Below are positions 8,490 through 18,118 of a stretch of 64,000 bases of DNA, piece after piece. Position 1 is the first letter of the stretch, and the number at the start of each line of letters is the position of its first letter. The stretch is from assembly GCF_004342005.1 (NCBI RefSeq), contig NZ_SMBX01000013.1, positions 1 to 64,000 on the forward strand, written 5' to 3'. The DNA is from Paracandidimonas soli. GTDB lineage: Bacteria > Pseudomonadota > Gammaproteobacteria > Burkholderiales > Burkholderiaceae_B. The notes beneath the pieces are model-generated. The model was not told where the DNA came from and did no database searches. It worked only from the letters and a program-made list of their open reading frames with translations. Made by a program: the position numbers and the translations under genes.

Positions 8490-8524
8490 CCGGATAATGG
8501 AAAACGTGGTTTTCCATTATCCGG
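8490..8524 (-). terminator. Perfect inverted repeat, probable terminator between convergent genes
   Basis: A 15-bp perfect stem (8490-8504 with 8510-8524) has a 5-base loop. The minus-strand side is followed by a T-rich stretch, so it probably terminates the SYLF gene and may also stop transcription from the left. Confidence 0.7.
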
Positions 8525-8600
8525 CAAAGCGCACCATGCACTGACAATCATACGGCACCGCAGCCCGGCAAGCGATCCTTCGTTTCCGGGCGCTCTTGCA

Positions 8601-9197
8601 TCAAAGATCGATTTTCTGGATGCGGTCTCCCTGCAGTGAAATGCCCGCCGCAAGACCCACATTGTTCAGCACGAAGCCGATGACAGGTTCCTTGGCCGTA
8701 TTCGTGTCGATCCGGCCATTGGCGCCAATATCGGCCACGGCAACCTTGGCATCCACCCCCAAAGTCCAGCCTTGGCTGTTGCGGAAATCATCCAGCGCCT
8801 GCTGCGTCATGAACAGCAGAATCGTCGCACGCGACTGCGCTCCTCCCTGGAAGCCGATGGACCCGCCGCCGGTGCTGTAATAACCGGCATGCTGGCCATT
8901 GACGCGTAGCTCTCCTTTGCCGTACTCGCCGCCTACAATGAAGCTGGCGCCGATGACCGACGGGAAAATCAGCACGCCCTTCGCTTTCTGCACCAGTTCG
9001 CGGGACTCGGGCGCCGCCGCATACAAACGGCTCAAGGCCCTGTCGTAGCCGTTGCGAATAACCTCCCTCTGCTCGGCGGCCGTTTCCTGATTGGCGGTAT
9101 GCGGCGTAGTCGTACAGCCCGTGAAAGCCAGCGCGGCACCGGCAACCATCAGACTGGCAAGAATGGGCCGCAAGGAATTTTTTGTCTCGTATCGCAT
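8601..9197 (-). CDS. SYLF-domain (YSC84-like) lipoprotein
   Basis: The 198-residue protein starts at 9197, giving a lipoprotein signal with lipobox LAFTGC. A start 96 bases upstream is in frame but would bury the signal. The rest is a SYLF domain: RALSRLYAAAPESRELVQKAKGVLIFPSVIGASFIVGGEYGKGEL, then GGGSIGFQGGAQSRATILLFMTQQALDDF. SYLF proteins bind lipids; the bacterial ones are small periplasmic or outer-membrane lipoproteins of unclear role. It stands alone between the hydrolase gene and the T6SS and does not look like part of either. Confidence 0.85.
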   Translation of the reverse strand: MRYETKNSLRPILASLMVAGAALAFTGCTTTPHTANQETAAEQREVIRNGYDRALSRLYAAAPESRELVQKAKGVLIFPSVIGASFIVGGEYGKGELRVNGQHAGYYSTGGGSIGFQGGAQSRATILLFMTQQALDDFRNSQGWTLGVDAKVAVADIGANGRIDTNTAKEPVIGFVLNNVGLAAGISLQGDRIQKIDL

Positions 9198-9493
9198 TGT
9201 TCTTCCCTCCTGGTCTCTGGAGAATAGATACGCCCTTAACAGCAGGCACGGAAACAGTATGCCTCGCTGGATTCCAAATGAAAGACAAAACAATTCAACA
9301 AATTACGATTCATGCCAGCCGGCTGACGAATACGATGAACGGGTGACCGACAGTTACGCATTTCTCCATGCTTTTCCGCAGACGGAAATCCCAGCCAACC
9401 TTACAGGCCGATAAAACCATGTTGATAGAGTGGAATTAGCAGAAATAAAACGCATTTAAACCAAATTAACAGATATATTTTGCATTTCCTCTT
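9198..9493. other. Intergenic stretch, AT-rich at its right end, at the left T6SS border
   Basis: No gene is supported. From about 9400 to 9490 the base composition turns strongly AT-rich compared with the genes on both sides. It holds the region upstream of the SYLF gene and the 3' end of the T6SS transcription unit. A comparable AT-rich stretch lies at the other border (39872-40420). Confidence 0.5.
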
Positions 9494-11014
9494 CTACTGC
9501 GATACAGCGGAACCGGAAGAAAAACGATGAGCGATGCTGGCACCGCCACCAGCCCTTACTTCCAGGGTTTGCCGCACAGGAGCCTGGCTGGCGTTCCGCA
9601 ATTCAATGCGATATGTGCCTGGCGCAAGCTGCAAGGACTTCATCGGCGGGCTGACTCCCCGGCTGACGCCATCCACGTAAATCTCGGCCCAGGGAGCAAT
9701 ATCCAGGCTCACCCTGACAGGAGCGGCGGACGACGGCTCTTGCTCCCGTCCTGCCGTGCTCTTCGCCTCGTCCACGGAGCCGGCCTCCTCACCCTCGCTG
9801 TGTCCGACGTCCTCCTGCGTCGACTCCTGCTGTATCGGCAAGACATCCGCCTCACCGGGATTCTCCGGCAATACCCCTCGACTTGCCGTATCTTCCATTC
9901 CGGCAAGCGCAGGCCCCTGTCCTATGCCATCGCTGCTTCCCCGCTCCTCCTGCCGCTGATCGAGCGAATATCCTGCCAACGATCCGGGCTCTTCCATTGC
10001 CGTACCTGGCAAAGCCTGTGGCTGCGGCTGGGCGGGCGGCATGTCCGTTTTCTCGTCGCCATCGCGCCTGGACTCTTGCGCAACAGAATCCGGCGATGCC
10101 TGCATGCCCTGTGCCGGAATTGCATCCGCAGGATCCTTTTCGCCCTGTCCCAGCCACCACCAGCCACCCAGCCCCAGGACCAGTGCCAGCAGGACCAGAG
10201 CAACCATCCCGACAGGCGCCGGTTCCGGCCTCTTTACTGCCTGGTTTTCCACGTATTTCGGCAACTCCCGCGCCTGTTCCGTTCCTTCGCAGACGGCGGG
10301 CGGCTCGCAAGCTGGCGACTCCCGCATTCCATCCTTCGGGCCGGCCGGCATGGCAGACGCCTGCGTCTCTTCTTCCAGCAACACTTCGGGCACGATGTCA
10401 TCCACGGACATCCCGGACGTAACGGGCAAGATATCCTCTGCCGGCGCGGTCAGGCTGTCCGGAACCCGACCCAGCAAGACGCGCAAGGATGCGATATCCG
10501 AAGGGCGGCCCTCCGGGAAAAACGCCATGCCGCGGCGCACCGCCTCGCCTAGCCCATGATCGCTCCATGCGGCCGTCGTCTGCTCCACCAACGCTTCCGC
10601 CGCCTCTCCTTCGATGGCCCGCTGCAAGGCGCACGGCGGACGCCTGCCTTCCATCAGGGTCCACGCAATCGCACATGCAGCATGGATGTCCGCCCTTGCC
10701 CCGTCGGCGGCATCGTTCACGCCTGCGCCATGGCGCTCGAATGCCGCATAGCCCCTCATGCGCGCATCCATGTCCGTGCCGCCAAGCTCCATCCGGGGCG
10801 GCAAGACCTGCACGCTCCCATCGGCATCCTGCCAGACATCGTCCAGGCTCAGCATGCCATGCCAGCGACCATGGCGATGCCAGGCATCCAGCGTCTGCAG
10901 TATCGAGTCCAGGACACTGCGCACATCGGCATCCGCCATGGATCCGGCTTTTTCCCGCCATGCCTGCGCAACCGGATGGCTCTCGAAGACGTGTCTGATC
11001 TCTATGGCCTTCAT
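9494..11014 (-). CDS. T6SS-associated pseudokinase (PpkA/TagE-related) with membrane helix and PEGA-like domain
   Basis: The 506-residue protein starts at 11014 in ATGA overlap with the tagF stop. Residues 1-180 line up with the C-lobe of PpkA-like Ser/Thr kinases: HRHGRWHGMLSLDDVWQDADGS stands where HxGxxHRDxxPxN...DFG would be, then GYAAFERHG for the APE-like loop, ARADIHAACAIAWTLMEGRRPP, and an Arg-containing end. The whole N-lobe (glycine loop, catalytic Lys) and the HRD/DFG aspartates are missing. A transmembrane helix lies near 266-290, followed by a low-complexity linker and a C-terminal PEGA-like beta domain (about 431-495, SLDIAPWAEIYVDGVSRGVSP). It probably acts as a scaffold or sensor in T6SS control rather than as an enzyme. 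Confidence 0.7.
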   Translation of the reverse strand: MKAIEIRHVFESHPVAQAWREKAGSMADADVRSVLDSILQTLDAWHRHGRWHGMLSLDDVWQDADGSVQVLPPRMELGGTDMDARMRGYAAFERHGAGVNDAADGARADIHAACAIAWTLMEGRRPPCALQRAIEGEAAEALVEQTTAAWSDHGLGEAVRRGMAFFPEGRPSDIASLRVLLGRVPDSLTAPAEDILPVTSGMSVDDIVPEVLLEEETQASAMPAGPKDGMRESPACEPPAVCEGTEQARELPKYVENQAVKRPEPAPVGMVALVLLALVLGLGGWWWLGQGEKDPADAIPAQGMQASPDSVAQESRRDGDEKTDMPPAQPQPQALPGTAMEEPGSLAGYSLDQRQEERGSSDGIGQGPALAGMEDTASRGVLPENPGEADVLPIQQESTQEDVGHSEGEEAGSVDEAKSTAGREQEPSSAAPVRVSLDIAPWAEIYVDGVSRGVSPPMKSLQLAPGTYRIELRNASQAPVRQTLEVRAGGGASIAHRFSSGSAVSQ

Positions 11015-11766
11015 GCGATCCCCCCCATTCCAGCCGAAGCGAACAGACGCTGGAACAGCATGACATTCAGCCGGCCTCCATGCATACATGTCCGCATTGG
11101 CACGCCATCTCCCGCGCTGGCCCACCATAGACTGGTATGCGCATGCGGATTGAATCCGGACGACAGCGCGGGATGCAGGCTGGCAGCCATCGATGGCACC
11201 GGGACATCGACCTCAGGCGTTGTCATTCCCGCATTCAATATGTCCAGAATATCCTGGCTGGGCGACGAAATCCGTCTTGCATCCGTCAGGGTATTCGACC
11301 AGCGCGCGGCCAATGTTTCGCGCAATTGCAGCAGCAGGCGATCCAGGTGATCCGCACCGCTGCCGCGCTGGATGACATCGCGCAGGCCTGAGCGCATCTG
11401 TAGATAGGCGGTTTCCAGCAGCGGCGCCCATTCCGTCCGCCAGCTTCCCGGATCCAGCAGCATCATTGCGACCACGGCATAGCGGCGGCCGACCCTGTCG
11501 CGGCTCGGCGCAATGCAGCCGGCCTGCAGCCAGCCCTGCCCCACGCCTCCGGGCAGCAGGAACTGCCACACCTGGCCCGAAGACAGGCTGCTGTCCTCTC
11601 CGGCGATCTGCTGCGCGCGCCGATGCTGCGCAAAACACTGCTGCAGCCACATGTCCCATTCGGTGATGACCGGCCGCGGCAGGCGTCTATAGACAAAATC
11701 TCCGGCCGCCGGAATCTTGCCGTACCAGCCGATCTCGGCCACGGGATCTACTGTGCGCCCGGACAT
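11011..11766 (-). CDS. tagF: T6SS accessory protein TagF (ImpM)
   Basis: The 251-residue protein has the TagF/ImpM/SciT opening IGWYGKIPAAGDFVYRRLP and the later segment VWQFLLPGGVGQGWLQAGCIAPSRDRVGRRYAVV. TagF proteins restrain T6SS assembly post-translationally, in some species through Fha. The gene overlaps the tssM 3' end by 19 bases and the pseudokinase start by 4 bases, so tssM, tagF and the pseudokinase are translationally coupled. The length is usual for a stand-alone TagF. Confidence 0.85.
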   Translation of the reverse strand: MSGRTVDPVAEIGWYGKIPAAGDFVYRRLPRPVITEWDMWLQQCFAQHRRAQQIAGEDSSLSSGQVWQFLLPGGVGQGWLQAGCIAPSRDRVGRRYAVVAMMLLDPGSWRTEWAPLLETAYLQMRSGLRDVIQRGSGADHLDRLLLQLRETLAARWSNTLTDARRISSPSQDILDILNAGMTTPEVDVPVPSMAASLHPALSSGFNPHAHTSLWWASAGDGVPMRTCMHGGRLNVMLFQRLFASAGMGGIA

Positions 11767-14700
11767 GAGAACCCCTCCATTTCGGCAAGACGCAACGGAT
11801 TCTTAACGCTGTTGGCAACGACCTCCAGCACGACCTCGCGTTCATCGAACTGGAAAGTCGCCAGCATGGAATCAGGCGTGCGGCCCTGTGTCACTTTGGC
11901 GCCATCCATCCAGCGGTGCAGTGCCCACGGCCCTGCAATCGCCGAAGATGCACCGCGCCCCGCCGGCAGCACTTCCATGCGCACCCGCCCCGATCCCTGC
12001 GTACCCGGCCAGCGGACCTGTGTGTCGACGATGGGCCCATGCGCATAGCGCACCACCTGCCCATCAACATCCAGCGTGAACTGCGTGATTTCCGGCGACA
12101 TGCGCACCGGCCGGATCGTCACGCTGAACGAAGGCTCGGCGCCCGCGCCAGTGAAATAGACATGGCCGATGACGCTGGCGCGCTGGAACGCGTCCAGGAA
12201 ACCGGATGGACGGCTTTCCTGGCCTTGCACGCCGGACTTGAAACGCCAGCGCTTCTGCGACATGTCCACCCGACCGACCAGGTGCTGCTGAAAAAACTGG
12301 CCCATCATGCCGCCAGGTGCGAACATGCGCGCCATATCATTAGGCGCCACATCGCGCTGCGATGCGCGTGAAAAAGGATAGCGCCCGGCAATCGCCTGGC
12401 GGCAGAAGAGCCCGATGGTCGCCTCCACGTTCTCGCCCAGGCCTTCCTGCACCTGCGCGGAGATTTCTCCCATTGCGGTATCCGACATATCCGTCAGGAC
12501 TTCGCGCAAAGGGTTGGGCAGCCGCGTGGCCTCGGCCTGCAGCTTGGTCACAACCCCGTCGCTTGGCGGGGCATTGGCGCTTCGCAGCGCGGCATCCGTC
12601 GCCGTCAGATAGGTGTAGAACTCATCCAGCAGTCCGGTCGTCGCCTGCATGGCCGACACGCCTCCCCCCTCCGCCGACAACAGCTGCCGGAAGGGCTGAA
12701 AATGCTCATCCACGATGCGCTCCATGCGTTCATCCGACGCATCGTCGCGCGGCAGGCCATCGGGCCGCACCGAGCCGAACATCTGCTCGAGCGTATTGCG
12801 CGTGCTCGACACCCTGCCCTGCGCCCGCTCCACCAGGGCACGCGCATCCTCATTGGACTCCCGCAGCAGATGCGTTTCCCTTGCCACTGCCTGGACCATG
12901 CGCACCAGGGGCGAATCCGGCGCGGACAGCACCCTGGCGATCTGTATATTCTGCAGCATGGACTCTCCCTTGCGGACCTTGATATCCGAAAGATACTCGT
13001 CCCACAGCCGGACATAATCGTTCAGGTACAACTGGCGCACATTGCGCTCCAGCTGTGCGCGCTGGCCGAGATCGAGCCGCTGCGCTTCGGCCGTCCCCAG
13101 TATCCACACATCGTCGCGCAGCAGCTCGCCAACTATCGCGCCGATGCGTGTATTGAATACCTTCCAGTAGCCCTGGTAGCTGAACAGGTCTGGAATGCCG
13201 TGTGTCAGAGGCTTCCCGCTGGCCCGGTAGAAGACGGAGGTCGCCTGAGGCCCGCCCATGCTGACGACCGAATGCGACTCGGCAGGCGCATCCCGCAACA
13301 GCCGCTGGATCCGGCTGTAGGCGCGCTGCGACAGCGTAAAGGCCGCCAGTTCCTCCCGCCGCTGCGAGACCAGCGCCTCATCCATGGGAAAAGGCGATGC
13401 CAGTATCCGAGATCTCGTCAGCGACGCCACGTGCCGGTCCAGCTCGTCGAACTGGGTGCGCGTATAGCCTTCCGGCAGCAGCTTCACCATGTCGCCCAGC
13501 AGCCAGGTATGCATGAAATCGGCATCATAGCGCTCAGCGTCATGCAGCATCAGGTAGGCGCGCAGTGTTTCATAGGCATACTCCATGTCGTCCCGGGGAT
13601 GACTGTTGCGCAGTGCCTGCTCCACCCTGCGCGCGGCCTGGGGCAGCATCACCGTTTCCAGCGTATGCTGGTAGACCCCGTCCGAGGCAGCGCGCATCTT
13701 GTCTCCCTGGTACAGGCCGAAGCCGTAGCGCATCGACGGATCCTCGAGCGAAAAATGCTGGCTGTGAGGCAGATACCAGAGCGTGTTCAGATACGACAGC
13801 AGGCCGTGCACCTCCCCACTGTCCGACACCTTCACATCCCGGCTGGCCTTTTCCACGACAGGGACACGCTCGGCGATTTCCTCGAGATAGGCCTTGTTGT
13901 TTCGATAGCTGCCGATCCAGCCCGTCAGCAGCACCACTGCCGCCGAGGCAAGCAGACCATAGCCCAGCCAGTGCAGCTGGCGGTAGCGGCGCTCCCAGCG
14001 ATGGTTTCTTCCCGCCAGGCCCGCCTCGCGAAAGATCAGCTGCTGCAGCAGGTTCTTCAGGAAGTAGCTTCGGCCCTCGCTGCGGCCCGCATCGCCGTCC
14101 GTCACGCCATCGATGCGCAGGTAGCGTTTCAGCTGTCCCGTCACCTGGTCGAACGGCTCTCCCTCCTGCGTTCCGCTGGTGAAGTAGACGCCGCGTGGAA
14201 GTAGCCTGGCTTCGTATCTCGACGTGGAAAACACATCGCTGAGGAATTGGCCGAGCATGGCCCTGAGGGTGGCGAACTGCTGCGGCAGCATATAGGCCAG
14301 CGCTCTTCGGTCAGCGTCGGGCTCCACCGAGACAACATGCGGCAAGGCTGCATTCAAGCGCTCCTCCAGCAAGCCGAACTCTTCCTGGAAGGATTCATAC
14401 AGATTGAATCCAGGCTGCTGCGCCTTGTCGAACGGAAATGTAAAGCCCCACACCTGCGCCAGTTCCTCCCGCGAGAACGAAGAGAAATAAGCCTCGAAGC
14501 CGCTGAGCAGGTCCGTTTTGGTCACCAGCACGTAGATGGGGAACTGGATGCCCAACTGCTCGCGCAGCTCGTGCAGCCTGCGCCGTAGCGTGGCGGCATG
14601 CTGGACCCGTTCCGCATCCGTAGCCGACAGCAGATCGGCTACGCTGACCGTGAGGATCGCGCCGTTGATCGGCTGCCTGCCGCGATAGCGGGACAGCAAT

Positions 14701-15356
14701 CCGAGAAAGCCCAGCCACTCCTTTTCGTCTCCGACCTGATCGCTTTCATGCGTCGTGTAGCGCCCCGCGGTATCCAGCAGCACGGCCTCGTCCGTGAACC
14801 ACCAGTCGCAATTGCGTGTTCCGCCCACGCCACGGACCGCGGTCTTGCCGAAACGTTCCGACAAAGGAAAATTCAGGCCGGAGTTGACCAGCGCCGTCGT
14901 CTTGCCCGAGCCCGGCGCGCCGATGAACACATACCACGGCAGCTGATAGATGTACTGCCGGGAAAAACGCTGCATCCATGCGGGCCTCCTGGCGTCGGAG
15001 AAACGAGCCTTCTTCAGCAGATCCAGCGCTTCACCGAAGCGATGCGACAGCTCGCGCAGATCATCGTCCTGCTCGTTCTTGTCGCTCCTGGCGGGCTGCG
15101 ATCGGGATTGCCTTCTCAACTGTCCCAGCAGCCTGGCGTTCAACCGGCCCTCGCGCCATTTGCGCCAGAGCCAGCGCAGGATCCACACCAGGAAGATCAG
15201 CCCGATCACCCAGGCCCGCACCGCGGCGGACTCCAGCGGCCGGCTCGCGCCGATCGCAAGCAGCGGACCCGCCACCCAGATCAGCAGCGCCAGCGCAACG
15301 AGCCCAAGGAAATTCCACAGTCCTCTGCTCAGGAAAAAAGACAGTATCCGATTCAT
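11748..15356 (-). CDS. tssM: T6SS inner-membrane protein TssM (IcmF family)
   Basis: The 1202-residue protein spans the inner membrane as part of the TssJLM complex. Two N-terminal helices (about 14-36 and 45-64) precede a cytoplasmic domain with an intact Walker A GAPGSGKT at 146-153 and the LLDTAGRY Walker B region. A third helix (about 459-481) leads to a long periplasmic part that contacts TssJ. The C-terminal region includes the type VI DUF1215-like domain. It lies directly after tssL, with a 4-base overlap of the tssL stop and the tssM start. The intact Walker motif suggests retained NTP binding. Confidence 0.95.
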   Translation of the reverse strand: MNRILSFFLSRGLWNFLGLVALALLIWVAGPLLAIGASRPLESAAVRAWVIGLIFLVWILRWLWRKWREGRLNARLLGQLRRQSRSQPARSDKNEQDDDLRELSHRFGEALDLLKKARFSDARRPAWMQRFSRQYIYQLPWYVFIGAPGSGKTTALVNSGLNFPLSERFGKTAVRGVGGTRNCDWWFTDEAVLLDTAGRYTTHESDQVGDEKEWLGFLGLLSRYRGRQPINGAILTVSVADLLSATDAERVQHAATLRRRLHELREQLGIQFPIYVLVTKTDLLSGFEAYFSSFSREELAQVWGFTFPFDKAQQPGFNLYESFQEEFGLLEERLNAALPHVVSVEPDADRRALAYMLPQQFATLRAMLGQFLSDVFSTSRYEARLLPRGVYFTSGTQEGEPFDQVTGQLKRYLRIDGVTDGDAGRSEGRSYFLKNLLQQLIFREAGLAGRNHRWERRYRQLHWLGYGLLASAAVVLLTGWIGSYRNNKAYLEEIAERVPVVEKASRDVKVSDSGEVHGLLSYLNTLWYLPHSQHFSLEDPSMRYGFGLYQGDKMRAASDGVYQHTLETVMLPQAARRVEQALRNSHPRDDMEYAYETLRAYLMLHDAERYDADFMHTWLLGDMVKLLPEGYTRTQFDELDRHVASLTRSRILASPFPMDEALVSQRREELAAFTLSQRAYSRIQRLLRDAPAESHSVVSMGGPQATSVFYRASGKPLTHGIPDLFSYQGYWKVFNTRIGAIVGELLRDDVWILGTAEAQRLDLGQRAQLERNVRQLYLNDYVRLWDEYLSDIKVRKGESMLQNIQIARVLSAPDSPLVRMVQAVARETHLLRESNEDARALVERAQGRVSSTRNTLEQMFGSVRPDGLPRDDASDERMERIVDEHFQPFRQLLSAEGGGVSAMQATTGLLDEFYTYLTATDAALRSANAPPSDGVVTKLQAEATRLPNPLREVLTDMSDTAMGEISAQVQEGLGENVEATIGLFCRQAIAGRYPFSRASQRDVAPNDMARMFAPGGMMGQFFQQHLVGRVDMSQKRWRFKSGVQGQESRPSGFLDAFQRASVIGHVYFTGAGAEPSFSVTIRPVRMSPEITQFTLDVDGQVVRYAHGPIVDTQVRWPGTQGSGRVRMEVLPAGRGASSAIAGPWALHRWMDGAKVTQGRTPDSMLATFQFDEREVVLEVVANSVKNPLRLAEMEGFSCPGAQ

Positions 15357-16606
15357 TGGGCACCTCGCGACTGTGCCTGCGCCGGCATGATCAAAGCAAT
15401 CTCCACTCGTCGGTTTCTCGCACGGTTCTCAGGCGTCGTATTCGGCACCAACGGATCGGCCTCGCCCCGTCCCCGCGCCTCCACCCTGCCGGGATCCGAC
15501 AGCCGCTGAATCAATATCTCGCGCACGGCTTCGGCCCTCGCCTGCGACAAATGCCAGTTGGAAGGAAAGCGCGCGCTGCGGATCGGGACATTGTCCGTGT
15601 AGCCGTTGACGACCACCTGCCCTTGCAACGGCTCGAGCGCATCCGCCACCCGCCGCAGTACAGCGCGATAGCGCTCATCGACTTCGGTCGCCCCGGAGCC
15701 GAACAGGCCATCGCCGCGCAGTACAACGACACTGCGGTCCACCGCATCGTTGACAACGACCCAGCCGTCCCTGATGTCCGGCTCCAGCAGCACTGCCAGC
15801 CGGGGAGCCGCAGGCTGTACCGGGGCTGGGGGCCTTTCAGGCAGCACCTGGATGGTGGGCGTGCGTATCTGGCTGATGGCGGCAAACACAGGATCCGATT
15901 TAGCTCCCAGCATCCACCCCAGCAACAGATACCCCAGCAGCAGCAATGCCCCCACCAGCGCGAAGGCGGCCCACAAAGGCACGGGCAGACGCCTGCCCTG
16001 TTCCTGAGCGGGCGCGTCGCGCCAGTGGGGAGACAAGGCATCATCGTAAGATTGCCGATACTTGCGCAGCATCAACAGCAGGCGCTGCCGCAGCGTCGCG
16101 AGCTGCCCCTGGCCATTGTCGGCGACGCGATATCGGCCTTCGAACCCGAGCGCAAGGCAGTAGTACAGCAGCTCCAGCAACTCCAGGTGATCTTCCGGAT
16201 GCTGCGACAGGCGCCCCAGCAACTGGAAGAATTTCTCCCCGCCCCAGGTTTCGTTGTGGAACGTCACCAGCAGGCTGTGCCCCGACCAGACGCCGTTTCC
16301 TCCCCAGGGCGTCAGCGCCGCGGCCTCATCGATCGCTGTGCAAAGGCAATAACGCGCGCCCAGGATGGTTTCATTGCTCACGCCGGCCCGCTGCGCACGC
16401 AGCTCGAAGTTCCGTATTTCATCCACCAGGTGTTCGCGCAGCATGGCCGGCGAAGGATGACTGGCTGTCGCCCGTATCTGCGGAATCAGGTCCAGCAATG
16501 GATTGGCCGCCGCCACCAGCGGATTGCCCTGCGACAGACCGGACGCCTCCTCCCAGCCGGAAGCATCCGGCATGCCGGTGACATAGTCTCTGTCAAGTGT
16601 AGTCAT
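15353..16606 (-). CDS. tssL: T6SS protein TssL with C-terminal OmpA/MotB-like peptidoglycan-binding domain
   Basis: The 417-residue protein joins the DotU/IcmH cytoplasmic domain (about 20-190, with LRAQRAGVSNETILGARYCLCTAIDEA) to one membrane helix (about 205-230) and a C-terminal OmpA-like domain (about 290-410: VVVNGYTDNVP, SQARAEAVREIL, RGRGEADP, NRRVEIAL). Such 'extended' TssL proteins anchor the complex to peptidoglycan themselves. The start at 16606 (MTTLDRDYV) is preferred to an in-frame one 60 bases upstream. It lies between tssK and tssM. Confidence 0.93.
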   Translation of the reverse strand: MTTLDRDYVTGMPDASGWEEASGLSQGNPLVAAANPLLDLIPQIRATASHPSPAMLREHLVDEIRNFELRAQRAGVSNETILGARYCLCTAIDEAAALTPWGGNGVWSGHSLLVTFHNETWGGEKFFQLLGRLSQHPEDHLELLELLYYCLALGFEGRYRVADNGQGQLATLRQRLLLMLRKYRQSYDDALSPHWRDAPAQEQGRRLPVPLWAAFALVGALLLLGYLLLGWMLGAKSDPVFAAISQIRTPTIQVLPERPPAPVQPAAPRLAVLLEPDIRDGWVVVNDAVDRSVVVLRGDGLFGSGATEVDERYRAVLRRVADALEPLQGQVVVNGYTDNVPIRSARFPSNWHLSQARAEAVREILIQRLSDPGRVEARGRGEADPLVPNTTPENRARNRRVEIALIMPAQAQSRGAQ

Positions 16607-16762
16607 GACGCTCCAGGAAAAGCATTGTGAGTCACTCCCGCCTGAGATCGGGGGCTTTCTTGCCACGATACGAAGGCGCCTTTGGCACCGTATAGAACAC
16701 TGCCTCGCCCGACCGCGTCGTAAACAACGAGGCTCGCGCTTTGGCGCGTGGTAAATGCATCA

Positions 16763-18097
16763 TCAGGCGCGAATGGCCCAGAACTCCAGCCTCAGGTCGG
16801 GAAACTCCCCGGCCAGGTGCAACGCCATGGCGCCCGTTCTTTCCAGTTGCCGCCAGAGATCGCCATTCTTGCCGAGCGCGTAATAGGCGTAGCCCGCGTT
16901 GTAGGGCAGTTCCCGGGGCGCCACGGGCAGCGCCTGCAACTCGATGCCTGGCAGTTGCAGATGCACCAGGTCCCGTATGCGATCCACGGGACCTATCTTT
17001 ACCTGGGCGGGGAAGCGCCGACGCAGGACATCGGCGGGCAAGTCCGCATGTACGGCCAGGACGAAGTCTGCGCTCTGCAGCAGCTCCGCATCGTGAATCT
17101 CTGCCACACTGACGCCTTGCCCGCGATCCGCCAGGACGATGGGAATGGCGTGCTGCTCCAGCACGGTGGACAGGAGGCGGCGCAACTCGCGCATCAAGAC
17201 CTCGAAGCCCGGCGCCATGTCGTCGTGGACATAAGGCGTCATTTCCGCCAGGCGCCGCTGCGCGGCTCCATAGGTCGCCAGGGCTCCGGCCAGTTCCGTC
17301 CAGTTGCGGAACCATTGCCCGGGATGCGCATCGGGGAACTGGAGGTCGGCCCAGGTCTGTCCCGCATAGCGATTGATCAGCTCCAGCATCATGAAGTCGG
17401 CCACCTCGGCCACGCCTCCGCGACCGCTCTGCAGCACGCGATGAGCCAGGACTTCGCTGCGCGACGCCAGCAGGCCGTGCAGTTCCTGCAGGAAGCGCAG
17501 CAGGCGCGGCTGCCTGCCCGCAGCAAGCGTCGGAGGAATGTAATCCATGTCGATCCGCAGGCGGTTGTCGGTACCGCGCTCCAGCACACGCAGCAGTGGG
17601 ATGGCGACCCATTCCGGTCCCATATCGCGCTCCAGCTTCAGGCGCCAGCACGGAACGCCCAGTTGCACCAGCGCGCTTTCGCCGCCTTCCATGCTGCGAT
17701 CGGGCAGCGATCGCTCCACCACGGCATACCGCGCAAGCGACTCTCCCTCGCCATCGAAACTTACATCCTGCCCTCCGCTGCGGCGCATGGGCAGCGCCAG
17801 CATGACCCGGCACTGGCGCACGTCCGCCGGCACGTCCAGTACCAGCTCCGGCTGCGTCTGCGTATCGATGGAAAACGGCGTGCCGTCCGGCATTACGCCA
17901 ACCGCCTGCCTGAGAACGATCTTTCCTATCTGCAGTGCCTCTTCATCAAGCGTCAGCGAGTGGACTCCCCAATAGAAACCCTGCTGCACCTGTGTGCGCA
18001 CATTCAGTTGATGATCGAAATACCGTTCCAGTTGCTGGAAATGCTGCGGCCGAAGAAACATGCCTTCGGTCCATACCACTTTGGGTTGAAATGACAT
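16763..18097 (-). CDS. tssK: T6SS baseplate protein TssK
   Basis: The 444-residue protein begins MSFQPKVVWTEGMFLRPQHFQQLERYFD, the near-invariant TssK opening, and keeps the family length. TssK trimers link the baseplate (TssF/G/E) to the TssJLM membrane complex. It follows tssJ after 21 bases and precedes tssL; the 156 bases before the tssL start hold no gene. Confidence 0.95.
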   Translation of the reverse strand: MSFQPKVVWTEGMFLRPQHFQQLERYFDHQLNVRTQVQQGFYWGVHSLTLDEEALQIGKIVLRQAVGVMPDGTPFSIDTQTQPELVLDVPADVRQCRVMLALPMRRSGGQDVSFDGEGESLARYAVVERSLPDRSMEGGESALVQLGVPCWRLKLERDMGPEWVAIPLLRVLERGTDNRLRIDMDYIPPTLAAGRQPRLLRFLQELHGLLASRSEVLAHRVLQSGRGGVAEVADFMMLELINRYAGQTWADLQFPDAHPGQWFRNWTELAGALATYGAAQRRLAEMTPYVHDDMAPGFEVLMRELRRLLSTVLEQHAIPIVLADRGQGVSVAEIHDAELLQSADFVLAVHADLPADVLRRRFPAQVKIGPVDRIRDLVHLQLPGIELQALPVAPRELPYNAGYAYYALGKNGDLWRQLERTGAMALHLAGEFPDLRLEFWAIRA

Positions 18098-18118
18098 AGA
18101 TAGGATTTCTGCTTTTGA

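Noticed and set aside
16607-16762. Possible small gene between tssK and tssL
   Set aside because: No start with a ribosome-binding site and no sensible product; treated as a spacer.
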